Below are positions 5,992 through 12,276 of a stretch of DNA of 12,276 nt, piece by piece (the first letter of the stretch is position 1; each line of letters starts with the position of its first letter). The stretch spans positions 1 through 12,276 of the forward strand of contig CAIXZI010000286.1 in assembly GCA_903923915.1 (NCBI GenBank). The letters run 5' to 3'. Origin of the DNA: an uncultured Bacteroidota bacterium. GTDB taxonomy: Bacteria; Bacteroidota; Bacteroidia; B-17B0; Aurantibacillaceae. A program made the position numbers and the translations under genes. The notes beneath the pieces were generated by a model, which had not been told where the DNA came from, did no database searches, and saw only the letters and a list, made by a program, of their open reading frames with translations.

Positions 5992-7401
5992 ATGCACGCA
6001 GAATCGCAAATAAGAGAGCCGTTAATTTTAGGGAATAAAACCTATTCTCAGATTACGGACGATATCATCAGACCGGTAGAAGGTAAGGCCAATAAATATT
6101 GGTATATATTATTTACCATCTCTGTTCTTACATTTATATGGGGCTTAGGTTGCCTTTCTTACACCATTGGTGTGGGTATTGGTGTTTGGGGTTCTAACAA
6201 TGGAGTTGATTGGGCTTGGGATATTACAAACTTTGTATGGTGGATTGGTATTGGTCACGCAGGTACGTTAATTTCTGCCGTGTTATTATTATTCCGTCAA
6301 AAATGGCGTTTAGGTATTAACCGTTCTGCAGAGGCAATGACAATTTTTGCCGTAATGTGTGCAGCTATCTTCGTATTATTTCACACAGGTAGGGTTTGGT
6401 TAGATTATATGTTATTTCCACTTCCAAACCAATTTGGTTCTTTATGGCCTAACTTTAACTCACCATTATTATGGGACGTGTTTGCGGTATCAACTTACTT
6501 CACTATCTCTTGCGTGTTTTGGTACATTGGTTTAATTCCTGATTTTGGAACTATTCGCGATAGAGCAATTAACCCAACCGTAAAAAAAGCATACAATTTA
6601 TTAGCATTTGGCTGGGGCGGAAGCGCTCGCCACTGGAGCCGTTTTGAAGAAGTATCTTTAGTTTTAGCAGGTTTATCTACACCACTTGTATTCTCAGTTC
6701 ACTCGATAGTATCGTTTGACTTTGCTACATCAATCCTTCCGGGCTGGCACACAACTATATTTCCTCCATATTTCGTATCAGGTGCGGTATTCTCTGGTTT
6801 TGCGATGGTGTTAACACTAATGCTAATCGTTCGTAAAGTTTATAATTTACAAGCATACATTACTGTAAAACACGTTGAGTATATGAACATTGTAATCATC
6901 GTTACAGGTTCTATAGTAGGTGTGGCTTATTTAACTGAATTATTTATTTCTTGGTACGGTGGTGTTGAATTCGAACAATACGCGTTTATGAATCGTGCTA
7001 CAGGGCCATACTGGTGGGCTTATGCAGCCATGATGACTTGTAACGTGGTATCTCCGCAGTTATTTTGGTTCAAAAAAATACGTACAAGTTTAGTAGCAAC
7101 ATTCATTCTTTCTATCGTTGTAAATATCGGTATGTGGTTTGAGCGTTTTGTAATTATCGTTCCAACATTGTGTCGTACATTCCTTCCATCAACTTGGAAT
7201 ATGTATCACCCAACATTTATTGATATTGGAATTTTTACCGGAACAATTGGTATGTTCTTTACATTCTTCTTATTGTTCTCAAGGTTCTTCCCGGTAATTG
7301 CACAAGCTGAATTAAAAACAATTTTGAAAATTTCGGGCGAATCGCAAAAGAAAGAATCAGCTGCACACGCTCATGAACCTGCACCTACACACGCACATTA
7401 A
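5992..7401 (+). CDS. actC: Alternative complex III subunit ActC: NrfD/PsrC-like quinol-oxidising membrane protein
   Basis: A 469-residue polytopic membrane protein of the NrfD/PsrC family with about ten hydrophobic helices between residues 37 and 433. It fits the two four-helix bundles plus extra helices known for ActC. In ACIII this subunit carries the quinol site beside the ActB [3Fe-4S] cluster and a possible proton path. Polar residues inside membrane segments that fit this role are H89 (IGIGHAG), H131 (LFHTGRVW), H237 and D243 (SVHSIVSFDF), followed by PGWHTT (250-255). The soluble C-terminal tail (459-469) is His-rich, with H459, H461, H467 and H469. ATG 5992 is preceded by TTAAGAT with no Shine-Dalgarno, as in the neighbouring genes. 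It is 45 bases after actB and 37 before actD. The family is clear; residue roles are inferred by analogy. Confidence 0.95.
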   Translation: MHAESQIREPLILGNKTYSQITDDIIRPVEGKANKYWYILFTISVLTFIWGLGCLSYTIGVGIGVWGSNNGVDWAWDITNFVWWIGIGHAGTLISAVLLLFRQKWRLGINRSAEAMTIFAVMCAAIFVLFHTGRVWLDYMLFPLPNQFGSLWPNFNSPLLWDVFAVSTYFTISCVFWYIGLIPDFGTIRDRAINPTVKKAYNLLAFGWGGSARHWSRFEEVSLVLAGLSTPLVFSVHSIVSFDFATSILPGWHTTIFPPYFVSGAVFSGFAMVLTLMLIVRKVYNLQAYITVKHVEYMNIVIIVTGSIVGVAYLTELFISWYGGVEFEQYAFMNRATGPYWWAYAAMMTCNVVSPQLFWFKKIRTSLVATFILSIVVNIGMWFERFVIIVPTLCRTFLPSTWNMYHPTFIDIGIFTGTIGMFFTFFLLFSRFFPVIAQAELKTILKISGESQKKESAAHAHEPAPTHAH

Positions 7402-7438
7402 TAGAATTTTATTTTAGAATTTAGATTTTAAAAAAGAT

Positions 7439-7996
7439 ATGGCAGCAACAATAAATAAAAAAATTATCCACGGCATCTACGATGATGAGGTGCCATTGCT
7501 GGAAGCCTGTAATAAATTAAAAACAGCAGGTATTAAAATTGCGGATGTATTTACACCGTTTCCAATTCACGGAATAGACCCTATCATTGGGGTTCCACGC
7601 ACGCGTTTAGCAATTTGCGCATTCATTTATGGCTTAACCGGTTTGGGTTTAGCAACATTAATGATGTGGTATATGATGGTAAGCGATTGGCCTACTGATG
7701 TGGGTGGTAAACCAAACTGGGCTTATTATTTCAATATTCCTGCGTTTATTCCTATTTCGTTTGAGTCAACTGTGTTTTGCGCAGGACACGGAATGGCATT
7801 AACTTATTTATTACGTTGTATGTTGGTACCGGGTGCAAAAGCAAAAAACCCAGACCCTCGTACTACAAATGATAAATTTATGATTTACCTTGAGTTAAAC
7901 GACGAGCAAGCTACCAAAGCTGATGGCATTTTACGCGCAGCAGGTGCAAGCGAAGTAAATTATAAAGGAACAATAACCGAAACATTAGCTTACTAA
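7439..7996 (+). CDS. actD: Alternative complex III subunit ActD (DUF3341)
   Basis: A 185-residue DUF3341 protein. The N-terminal cytoplasmic part (1-55) ends in the family signature FPIHGID (41-47) and GVPRTRL (51-57). Two membrane segments follow (about 58-80 and 101-130), with PAFIPISFE (101-109) at the start of the second. The cytoplasmic C-terminus (145-185) contains the ELNDEQATKA stretch, which resembles a small alpha/beta element. ActD binds no cofactor; in the known ACIII structures it packs against the membrane subunits. Length and motif order match the family. The ATG is preceded by AAAAAAGAT. It is 37 bases after actC and 18 before actE, in the usual actCDE order. Confidence 0.94.
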   Translation: MAATINKKIIHGIYDDEVPLLEACNKLKTAGIKIADVFTPFPIHGIDPIIGVPRTRLAICAFIYGLTGLGLATLMMWYMMVSDWPTDVGGKPNWAYYFNIPAFIPISFESTVFCAGHGMALTYLLRCMLVPGAKAKNPDPRTTNDKFMIYLELNDEQATKADGILRAAGASEVNYKGTITETLAY

Positions 7997-8014
7997 AAAG
8001 ATAAATTTTAAGAG

Positions 8015-8677
8015 ATGAACTTTACAAAAATTATAAATCTTAAAACGCTTACGGTGGGAGCCATTGCGGGTGTTATGGCTTTTGGCCTTACATCTTGCAG
8101 CAATGCACCTAACAGTCCGGGTTACGAGTTTATGCCAGATATGTACCGCTCTCCGGTACTAAAATATTATAACACATACACCCTAAATGGTGATACCTTG
8201 CAAAGCGCTATGAAACCTGTTGCAGGTACCATTTCACGTGGCTGTATGCCAGGCATTCCTGCAGGTATGGATTACGAAAAAGCAGGTGTATATCTTAAAA
8301 ACCCTATTTTATTTAGCGATGCCGTTTTAACCGAAGGTGGAGCTATTTACGGTAAATTTTGTGTGCATTGCCATGGTGAAGCAGGTAAAGGAGATGGTAA
8401 AGTTGGAGTAAAATTACCTGGACCGCCACCGCCATATGATGGTGCTGGCCTTAAAAACCTACCAGAAGGAAAAATGTTTTATACCATTACTAACGGAAAA
8501 GGATTGATGGGTTCTCATGCTAGTCAGTTAAGTGTTGAAGAACGTTGGAAAGTAATTTACTATGTGCAAAAATTGCAAGGGCACACACCGGGGCAACCTG
8601 CAGTAGCCGATTCTGTTAAAGCAGAAATTGCTATGGTAGTAAAAACTGACAATAAGAAAGAAAAACAAACAAAATAA
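8015..8677 (+). CDS. actE: Alternative complex III subunit ActE: monoheme cytochrome c lipoprotein
   Basis: A 220-residue lipoprotein cytochrome c. The signal sequence has a hydrophobic core (12-25) and a lipobox LTSC with C28 as the lipidated residue. A conserved ActE segment follows (EFMPDMYRSP, about 38-47), and then the cytochrome c domain with a single CVHCH (116-120), GKGDGK and the likely axial Met M165 in GLMGSH. The C-terminus is Lys-rich and probably disordered. In ACIII this subunit accepts electrons from ActA at the periplasmic face and offers them to the oxidase or a soluble cytochrome. The start is ATG 8015, preceded by AAGAG. It lies 12 bases from actF. Because CoxB lacks its own heme domain, ActE is a leading candidate for the direct CuA donor (inference). 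Confidence 0.95.
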   Translation: MNFTKIINLKTLTVGAIAGVMAFGLTSCSNAPNSPGYEFMPDMYRSPVLKYYNTYTLNGDTLQSAMKPVAGTISRGCMPGIPAGMDYEKAGVYLKNPILFSDAVLTEGGAIYGKFCVHCHGEAGKGDGKVGVKLPGPPPPYDGAGLKNLPEGKMFYTITNGKGLMGSHASQLSVEERWKVIYYVQKLQGHTPGQPAVADSVKAEIAMVVKTDNKKEKQTK

Positions 8678-8689
8678 GAATTCGGCGAT

Positions 8690-9895
8690 ATGAGTAATTT
8701 GAATTTTACATTTCCGCAAAAAGCCAAAACATTTACATACGTGTTAATGGGTATTGGGCTTGTATCAATTATTGCGGCATTTATTTTTGATAAACCGGCT
8801 GTGGCTGATGAGCATTATCATCACACACGTGCTTGGGCAAATATTTTAATAAACTCGTTTTTCTTTATGGCTATTGGTTTAGCAGCTGCATTCTTTTTAG
8901 GATTGCAATACGCGGCAGAATCTGGTTGGTCAACTACCGTTAAACGTGTTATTGAAGCAGTAGCTTGGTTTTTACCTTGGGGCTTAAGCTTAATGATGTT
9001 AATGTTTTTATTAGGGCAGTTTGGTATTCATCATTTATATGCGTTTTTTGATAAAGATTTGATGATGCACGATGCAAAACTTCAGGCTAAAATGGGTTAT
9101 TTTGGTTGGTTTTGGTGGTTACGCACCATTCTTTATATGGTTGGTTGGGTTTACTTTACTTACAAACTTCGTAAAAACTCATTAGATGCAGATAGCGCAA
9201 CAGATAATTCGCTACACTGGAAAAACGTAAAATTAGGTGCTTGGTTTATGGTTTTATTTGCGGTTACATCATCTACTTCATCTTGGGATTGGTTAATGAG
9301 CATTGATATTCACTGGTTTTCAACCTTGTTTGGTTGGTACGTTTTCTCTGGTATGTGGATTAGTGCTATTATCTCTATGATTTTAATTACAGTTTATCTT
9401 AAAAAACTTGGGTACTTAGAATTTGTAACAGAAAGTACCGTACATGATTTGGGAAAATGGATGTTTGCTATCTCTTTCCTTTGGACGTATTTATACTTCT
9501 CTCAGTTTATGCTTTATTGGTATGCTGATATTCCTGAAGAGATTATCTACTTCCAACAACGTTGGGAAAACTACAAACCACTTATGTGGACTGTATTCTT
9601 CATCAACTTTGCTTGTCCTATGATTATGTTGATGAGTCGCGATAGCAAACGTAACTTCTGGTTCTTAACCTTTGTAGGTTTTGTAATCTTTGTTGGGCAT
9701 TATTTAGATATTGTTATGATGGTTATGCCGGGTACCGTTGGTAACCATTGGACTGGTCTTAGCTGGATGGAAGTTGGACCGTTTTTAGGATTCTTAGGAT
9801 TGTTTATACACGTTGTATTTACTAATTTAAGCAAACGCCCACTGATGGTAAAAAATCACCCGTTCCTAAACGAGTCGTTGCACCACAGTATATAA
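8690..9895 (+). CDS. actF: Alternative complex III subunit ActF: polytopic membrane protein related to ActC
   Basis: A 401-residue membrane protein with about ten hydrophobic helices: roughly 15-33, 48-70, 88-110, 142-160, 182-197, 211-236, 255-279, 297-315, 323-345 and 361-380. It has the ActF-type segment SSWDWLMSIDIHWFST (197-212). ActF resembles ActC in fold and forms a membrane dimer with it; it is not thought to bind quinol, and may take part in proton movement. Charged or polar residues within or near helices that could matter include H114/H115, D200, D206, H208 and H337/D340. Start ATG 8690 follows GGCGAT. The gene lies 12 bases after actE and 47 before coxB; no terminator lies in that gap, so the oxidase genes are probably on the same transcript. 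Confidence 0.95.
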   Translation: MSNLNFTFPQKAKTFTYVLMGIGLVSIIAAFIFDKPAVADEHYHHTRAWANILINSFFFMAIGLAAAFFLGLQYAAESGWSTTVKRVIEAVAWFLPWGLSLMMLMFLLGQFGIHHLYAFFDKDLMMHDAKLQAKMGYFGWFWWLRTILYMVGWVYFTYKLRKNSLDADSATDNSLHWKNVKLGAWFMVLFAVTSSTSSWDWLMSIDIHWFSTLFGWYVFSGMWISAIISMILITVYLKKLGYLEFVTESTVHDLGKWMFAISFLWTYLYFSQFMLYWYADIPEEIIYFQQRWENYKPLMWTVFFINFACPMIMLMSRDSKRNFWFLTFVGFVIFVGHYLDIVMMVMPGTVGNHWTGLSWMEVGPFLGFLGLFIHVVFTNLSKRPLMVKNHPFLNESLHHSI

Positions 9896-9942
9896 TAATT
9901 AAAGAGAGAATTAGAAATTAAACAAATTAAAAACAAAATATA

Positions 9943-10974
9943 ATGACACTGTTATACATACTAGCTTTTGTTTTGCTCTGCATAGCATTAAATCAATTAT
10001 TTAAAGTATTTGAATTATCTCGCGATTTACGGGGCGATAAACTCTATAAAACAAACGATAGTGATAACAAGTTTAATGGCCGCGCCATGTTGTTATTTAT
10101 GTTTTTGTTTTTTGGATTTTTCCTTTGGCAAATAGATGCATACTGGTATCGTATTTTACCAAAATCGGCTTCAGAGCATGGCAACAAAATAGATGCCTTA
10201 ATGATGGCTAACTATTGGTTAGTTATTCTTGTATTTTTTGTAGTTAATGGTGCACTTTTCTTTTTTGCTTGGAAATACCATGGTAAAAAAGATAGAAAAG
10301 CTGAATACATCTTACACAACAATAAATTAGAAATGGTTTGGACAGTAGTACCTGCCATTGCATTAGCTTTTATTATCATCTTCGGTTTAAAATACTGGAA
10401 CGAAATTATGAAACGCGATAACGACCCTAATCCCGTAAAAATTGAGTTATATGCTAAACAATTTGACTGGACTGCACGTTACCCGGGTGCTGATAAAGAA
10501 TTTGGCGTTGATGATTATATGCAAATTGATGGTAGCAATCCGGTTGGTTTAGATACAACTGATAAACGTTGTAAAGATGATATTTTAGTGAAAAACGAAT
10601 TTCATATTCCGGTAGGCAAAGAAGTAATTTTTACCTTCCGTTCTCGCGATATTATACACAGTGCATTTATGCCTCACTTCCGTGCGCAAATGAACTGTGT
10701 TCCTGGTCAAATTACAAATTTCCGTTTTAAACCAATTGTTACAACGGCCGATATGCGTAAAGATGCGCATGTGCAAAAAAATATTGATGAGATTAATGCT
10801 ATACGTGTAAAACGTGGCGAAGACCCAATAGAATTTGATTATTTATTGTTATGCAATAAAATATGCGGAGCATCTCACTACAACATGCAAATGAAAATTG
10901 TAGTAGAAAGCGAAGCAGATTACAACGCTTGGTTGGCTAAACAAAAAACGTTTAAAACAATCGCTCAGAAATAA
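9943..10974 (+). CDS. coxB: Cytochrome c oxidase subunit II (CuA), aa3-type, with extra N-terminal membrane segments
   Basis: A 343-residue subunit that receives electrons at the binuclear CuA centre. The CuA ligands are all present: H239 (DIIHS), C304, C308, H312 and M315 in CNKICGASHYNM. The two canonical membrane helices are at 89-110 and 131-150 (the latter LEMVWTVVPAIA). Two further hydrophobic helices precede them (3-22 and 48-66) with no signal peptide site between. Three usually conserved positions differ: the CuA-loop Glu is K306; the electron-entry Trp of the QWxW motif is F174 (QFDW, W176 kept); and the KxDAxPG Asp is N251 (QMNCVPG). No CxxCH is present, so it is not caa3-type. An insert of about 25 residues (183-212) follows YPG. 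It is 30 bases before coxA. These deviations may be lineage-wide in Bacteroidota. Confidence 0.95.
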   Translation: MTLLYILAFVLLCIALNQLFKVFELSRDLRGDKLYKTNDSDNKFNGRAMLLFMFLFFGFFLWQIDAYWYRILPKSASEHGNKIDALMMANYWLVILVFFVVNGALFFFAWKYHGKKDRKAEYILHNNKLEMVWTVVPAIALAFIIIFGLKYWNEIMKRDNDPNPVKIELYAKQFDWTARYPGADKEFGVDDYMQIDGSNPVGLDTTDKRCKDDILVKNEFHIPVGKEVIFTFRSRDIIHSAFMPHFRAQMNCVPGQITNFRFKPIVTTADMRKDAHVQKNIDEINAIRVKRGEDPIEFDYLLLCNKICGASHYNMQMKIVVESEADYNAWLAKQKTFKTIAQK

Positions 10975-11004
10975 TTTTTTAATTAAACACACTAAATAAA
11001 GGCA

Positions 11005-12276
11005 ATGGAACATACACACGCCGCAGCAATAGAAGGACATAACTTACACGACCACGCACATTCTCACGATCATGGAGATCATCATGAGACGTTTGTGAGT
11101 AAGTACGTGTTTAGCATGGATCACAAAGTTATCTCGCGTCAGTTTTTAATTACAGCTGTAGTTATGGCTGTAATAGCGATGGTAATGTCAATTATTTTCC
11201 GTTTACAATTAGCTTGGCCGGGAGAAAAATTTGCATTTATCGAAGCCATTATGGGTCGTAAATGGGGTAAAGATGGCATCTTAGATCCTAACGCATATTT
11301 AGCTTTAGTTACAATTCACGGAACCATCATGGTGTTCTTTGTATTAACAGGCGGATTAAGCGGAACATTTTCTAATCTGTTAATTCCATTGCAAATTGGC
11401 GCACGCGATATGGCATCAGGGTTCTTAAATATGCTATCATATTGGTTCTTCCTTATATCAAGCACTATCATGTTATCTTCTTTATTTATTGAAGACGGTG
11501 CTGCTTCTGCAGGTTGGACAATCTACCCTCCATTATCTGCATTACCTGAAGCAATCCCTGGCTCTAAATTAGGTATGACATTGTGGTTGGTATCAATGAG
11601 TTTGTTTATCGTATCATCTTTATTAGGTGGTCTAAACTATATTATTACTATCATCAACTTACGTACTAAAGGCATGAAAATGACTCGCCTTCCATTAACT
11701 GTTTGGGCGTTCTTAATCACAGCTATTCTTGGTGTATTATCTTTCCCTGTATTATTCTCTTGTGCATTGTTATTAATATTCGATCGTTCAATGGGTACAA
11801 GTTTCTATTTATCTGATATCTACATCGGTGGTAAACCAATGGAGCAGGTTGGTGGTAGCCCAATTTTGTTTGAACACTTATTCTGGTTCTTAGGTCACCC
11901 TGAGGTATATATCGTATTATTACCAGCATTAGGTATCACTTCAGAAATTATTGCAACTAACTCACGTAAACCTATCTTTGGTTACCGTGCCATGATTGGG
12001 TCGATGTTAGCAATTGGTTTCTTATCGTTTATCGTTTGGGGTCACCATATGTTTATGACAGGTATGAATCCTTTCTTAGGTTCTGTATTCGTATTTACAA
12101 CCTTATTAATTGCAATTCCATCTGCAGTAAAAGCATTTAACTACATCACCACTTTATGGAAAGGTAATATTCAGTACACTCCAGCGATGTTGTTTTCTAT
12201 CGGATTAGTTTCTTCATTCGTAACAGTTGGTGTAACAGGTATTATTCTTGCAGATTATACGCTTGATATTACTGTG
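11005..12276 (+). CDS. coxA: Cytochrome c oxidase subunit I, A-type, N-terminal 424 residues (cut by right edge)
   Basis: The catalytic subunit that reduces O2 at heme a3-CuB and pumps protons. The frame is open from ATG 11005 (preceded by AAAGGCA) to the window end. Visible residues are heme a ligand H105 (TIHGT), D-channel entry D135 (GARDMAS), GHPEVY 297-302 with CuB ligand H298, E300 and Y302 (E300 marks an A1-type enzyme), CuB ligands H347/H348 (VWGHHMF), and K-channel K376 (IPSAVKAF). The first 30 residues hold ten His and precede helix I (about 46-64), so they lie in the cytoplasm. The sequence ends in TGIILADYTLDITV, just before the expected HDTYYVVAHFHY block. The Mg site His-Asp, both remaining heme His ligands and helices X-XII are therefore outside the window. 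Other subunits (III, IV) are expected downstream. Confidence 0.96.
   Translation, partial: MEHTHAAAIEGHNLHDHAHSHDHGDHHETFVSKYVFSMDHKVISRQFLITAVVMAVIAMVMSIIFRLQLAWPGEKFAFIEAIMGRKWGKDGILDPNAYLALVTIHGTIMVFFVLTGGLSGTFSNLLIPLQIGARDMASGFLNMLSYWFFLISSTIMLSSLFIEDGAASAGWTIYPPLSALPEAIPGSKLGMTLWLVSMSLFIVSSLLGGLNYIITIINLRTKGMKMTRLPLTVWAFLITAILGVLSFPVLFSCALLLIFDRSMGTSFYLSDIYIGGKPMEQVGGSPILFEHLFWFLGHPEVYIVLLPALGITSEIIATNSRKPIFGYRAMIGSMLAIGFLSFIVWGHHMFMTGMNPFLGSVFVFTTLLIAIPSAVKAFNYITTLWKGNIQYTPAMLFSIGLVSSFVTVGVTGIILADYTLDITV

Noticed and set aside
9896..9942. A separate promoter for coxBA in the actF-coxB gap
   Set aside because: No TAnnTTTG element or terminator is seen in the 47 bases; read-through from the act genes is simpler.
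11723..11929. Minus-strand open frame inside coxA
   Set aside because: Antisense to the conserved GHPEVY region of CoxA; no independent support.

Overview
The window is AT-rich DNA with the protein and regulatory style of Bacteroidota. The evidence is a TAnnTTTG-type -7 element, weak or absent Shine-Dalgarno sequences, a DUF4412 secreted protein, and an alternative complex III (ACIII) cluster followed directly by a cytochrome oxidase with Bacteroidota-like subunit sequences. The genus cannot be fixed from the sequence alone.

Layout: positions 1-282 (minus strand) hold the N-terminal part of a YraN/UPF0102 nuclease-fold protein that runs off the left edge. Positions 351-983 (plus) encode a secreted DUF4412 protein, closed by an intrinsic terminator at 1004-1032. 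The 271-base gap 984-1254 carries that terminator, a likely promoter (-7 element at 1202-1209) and two dyads that share the half-site TGTAAT/ATTACA. From 1255 to the right edge runs one tightly spaced plus-strand operon with gaps of 12-47 bases: actA, actB, actC, actD, actE, actF, coxB, coxA. coxA is cut by the window end just before its last conserved metal-ligand block.

How the genes work together: ActB, ActC, ActD and ActF form the membrane and Fe-S body of ACIII, a quinol:cytochrome c/electron acceptor oxidoreductase that replaces the bc1 complex. ActC (and the related ActF) are polytopic NrfD-like membrane proteins; quinol is oxidised at ActC. Electrons pass through the Fe-S clusters of ActB (three 4-Cys sites and one 3-Cys site visible) to the pentaheme part of ActA, then to the monoheme lipoprotein ActE. 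CoxB (CuA) and CoxA (heme a, heme a3-CuB) form an A-type heme-copper oxidase that reduces O2. CoxB has no fused cytochrome c domain, so the oxidase is aa3-type and must get electrons from a separate heme domain; ActE or the extra monoheme domain at the N-terminus of ActA are the obvious donors. Such ACIII-oxidase supercomplexes are known in Bacteroidota (Flavobacterium johnsoniae), so the system as a whole is not new.

The points most worth a second look are details: the paired dyads upstream of the operon; the extra monoheme domain on ActA; and a CoxB with two extra N-terminal membrane segments, a Phe where the cytochrome c electron-entry Trp normally sits, and a Lys in place of the CuA-loop Glu. 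Other details are the His-rich cytoplasmic N-terminus of CoxA and a yraN gene with no ATG start. I see no mobile elements, CRISPR arrays, tRNA or rRNA genes.
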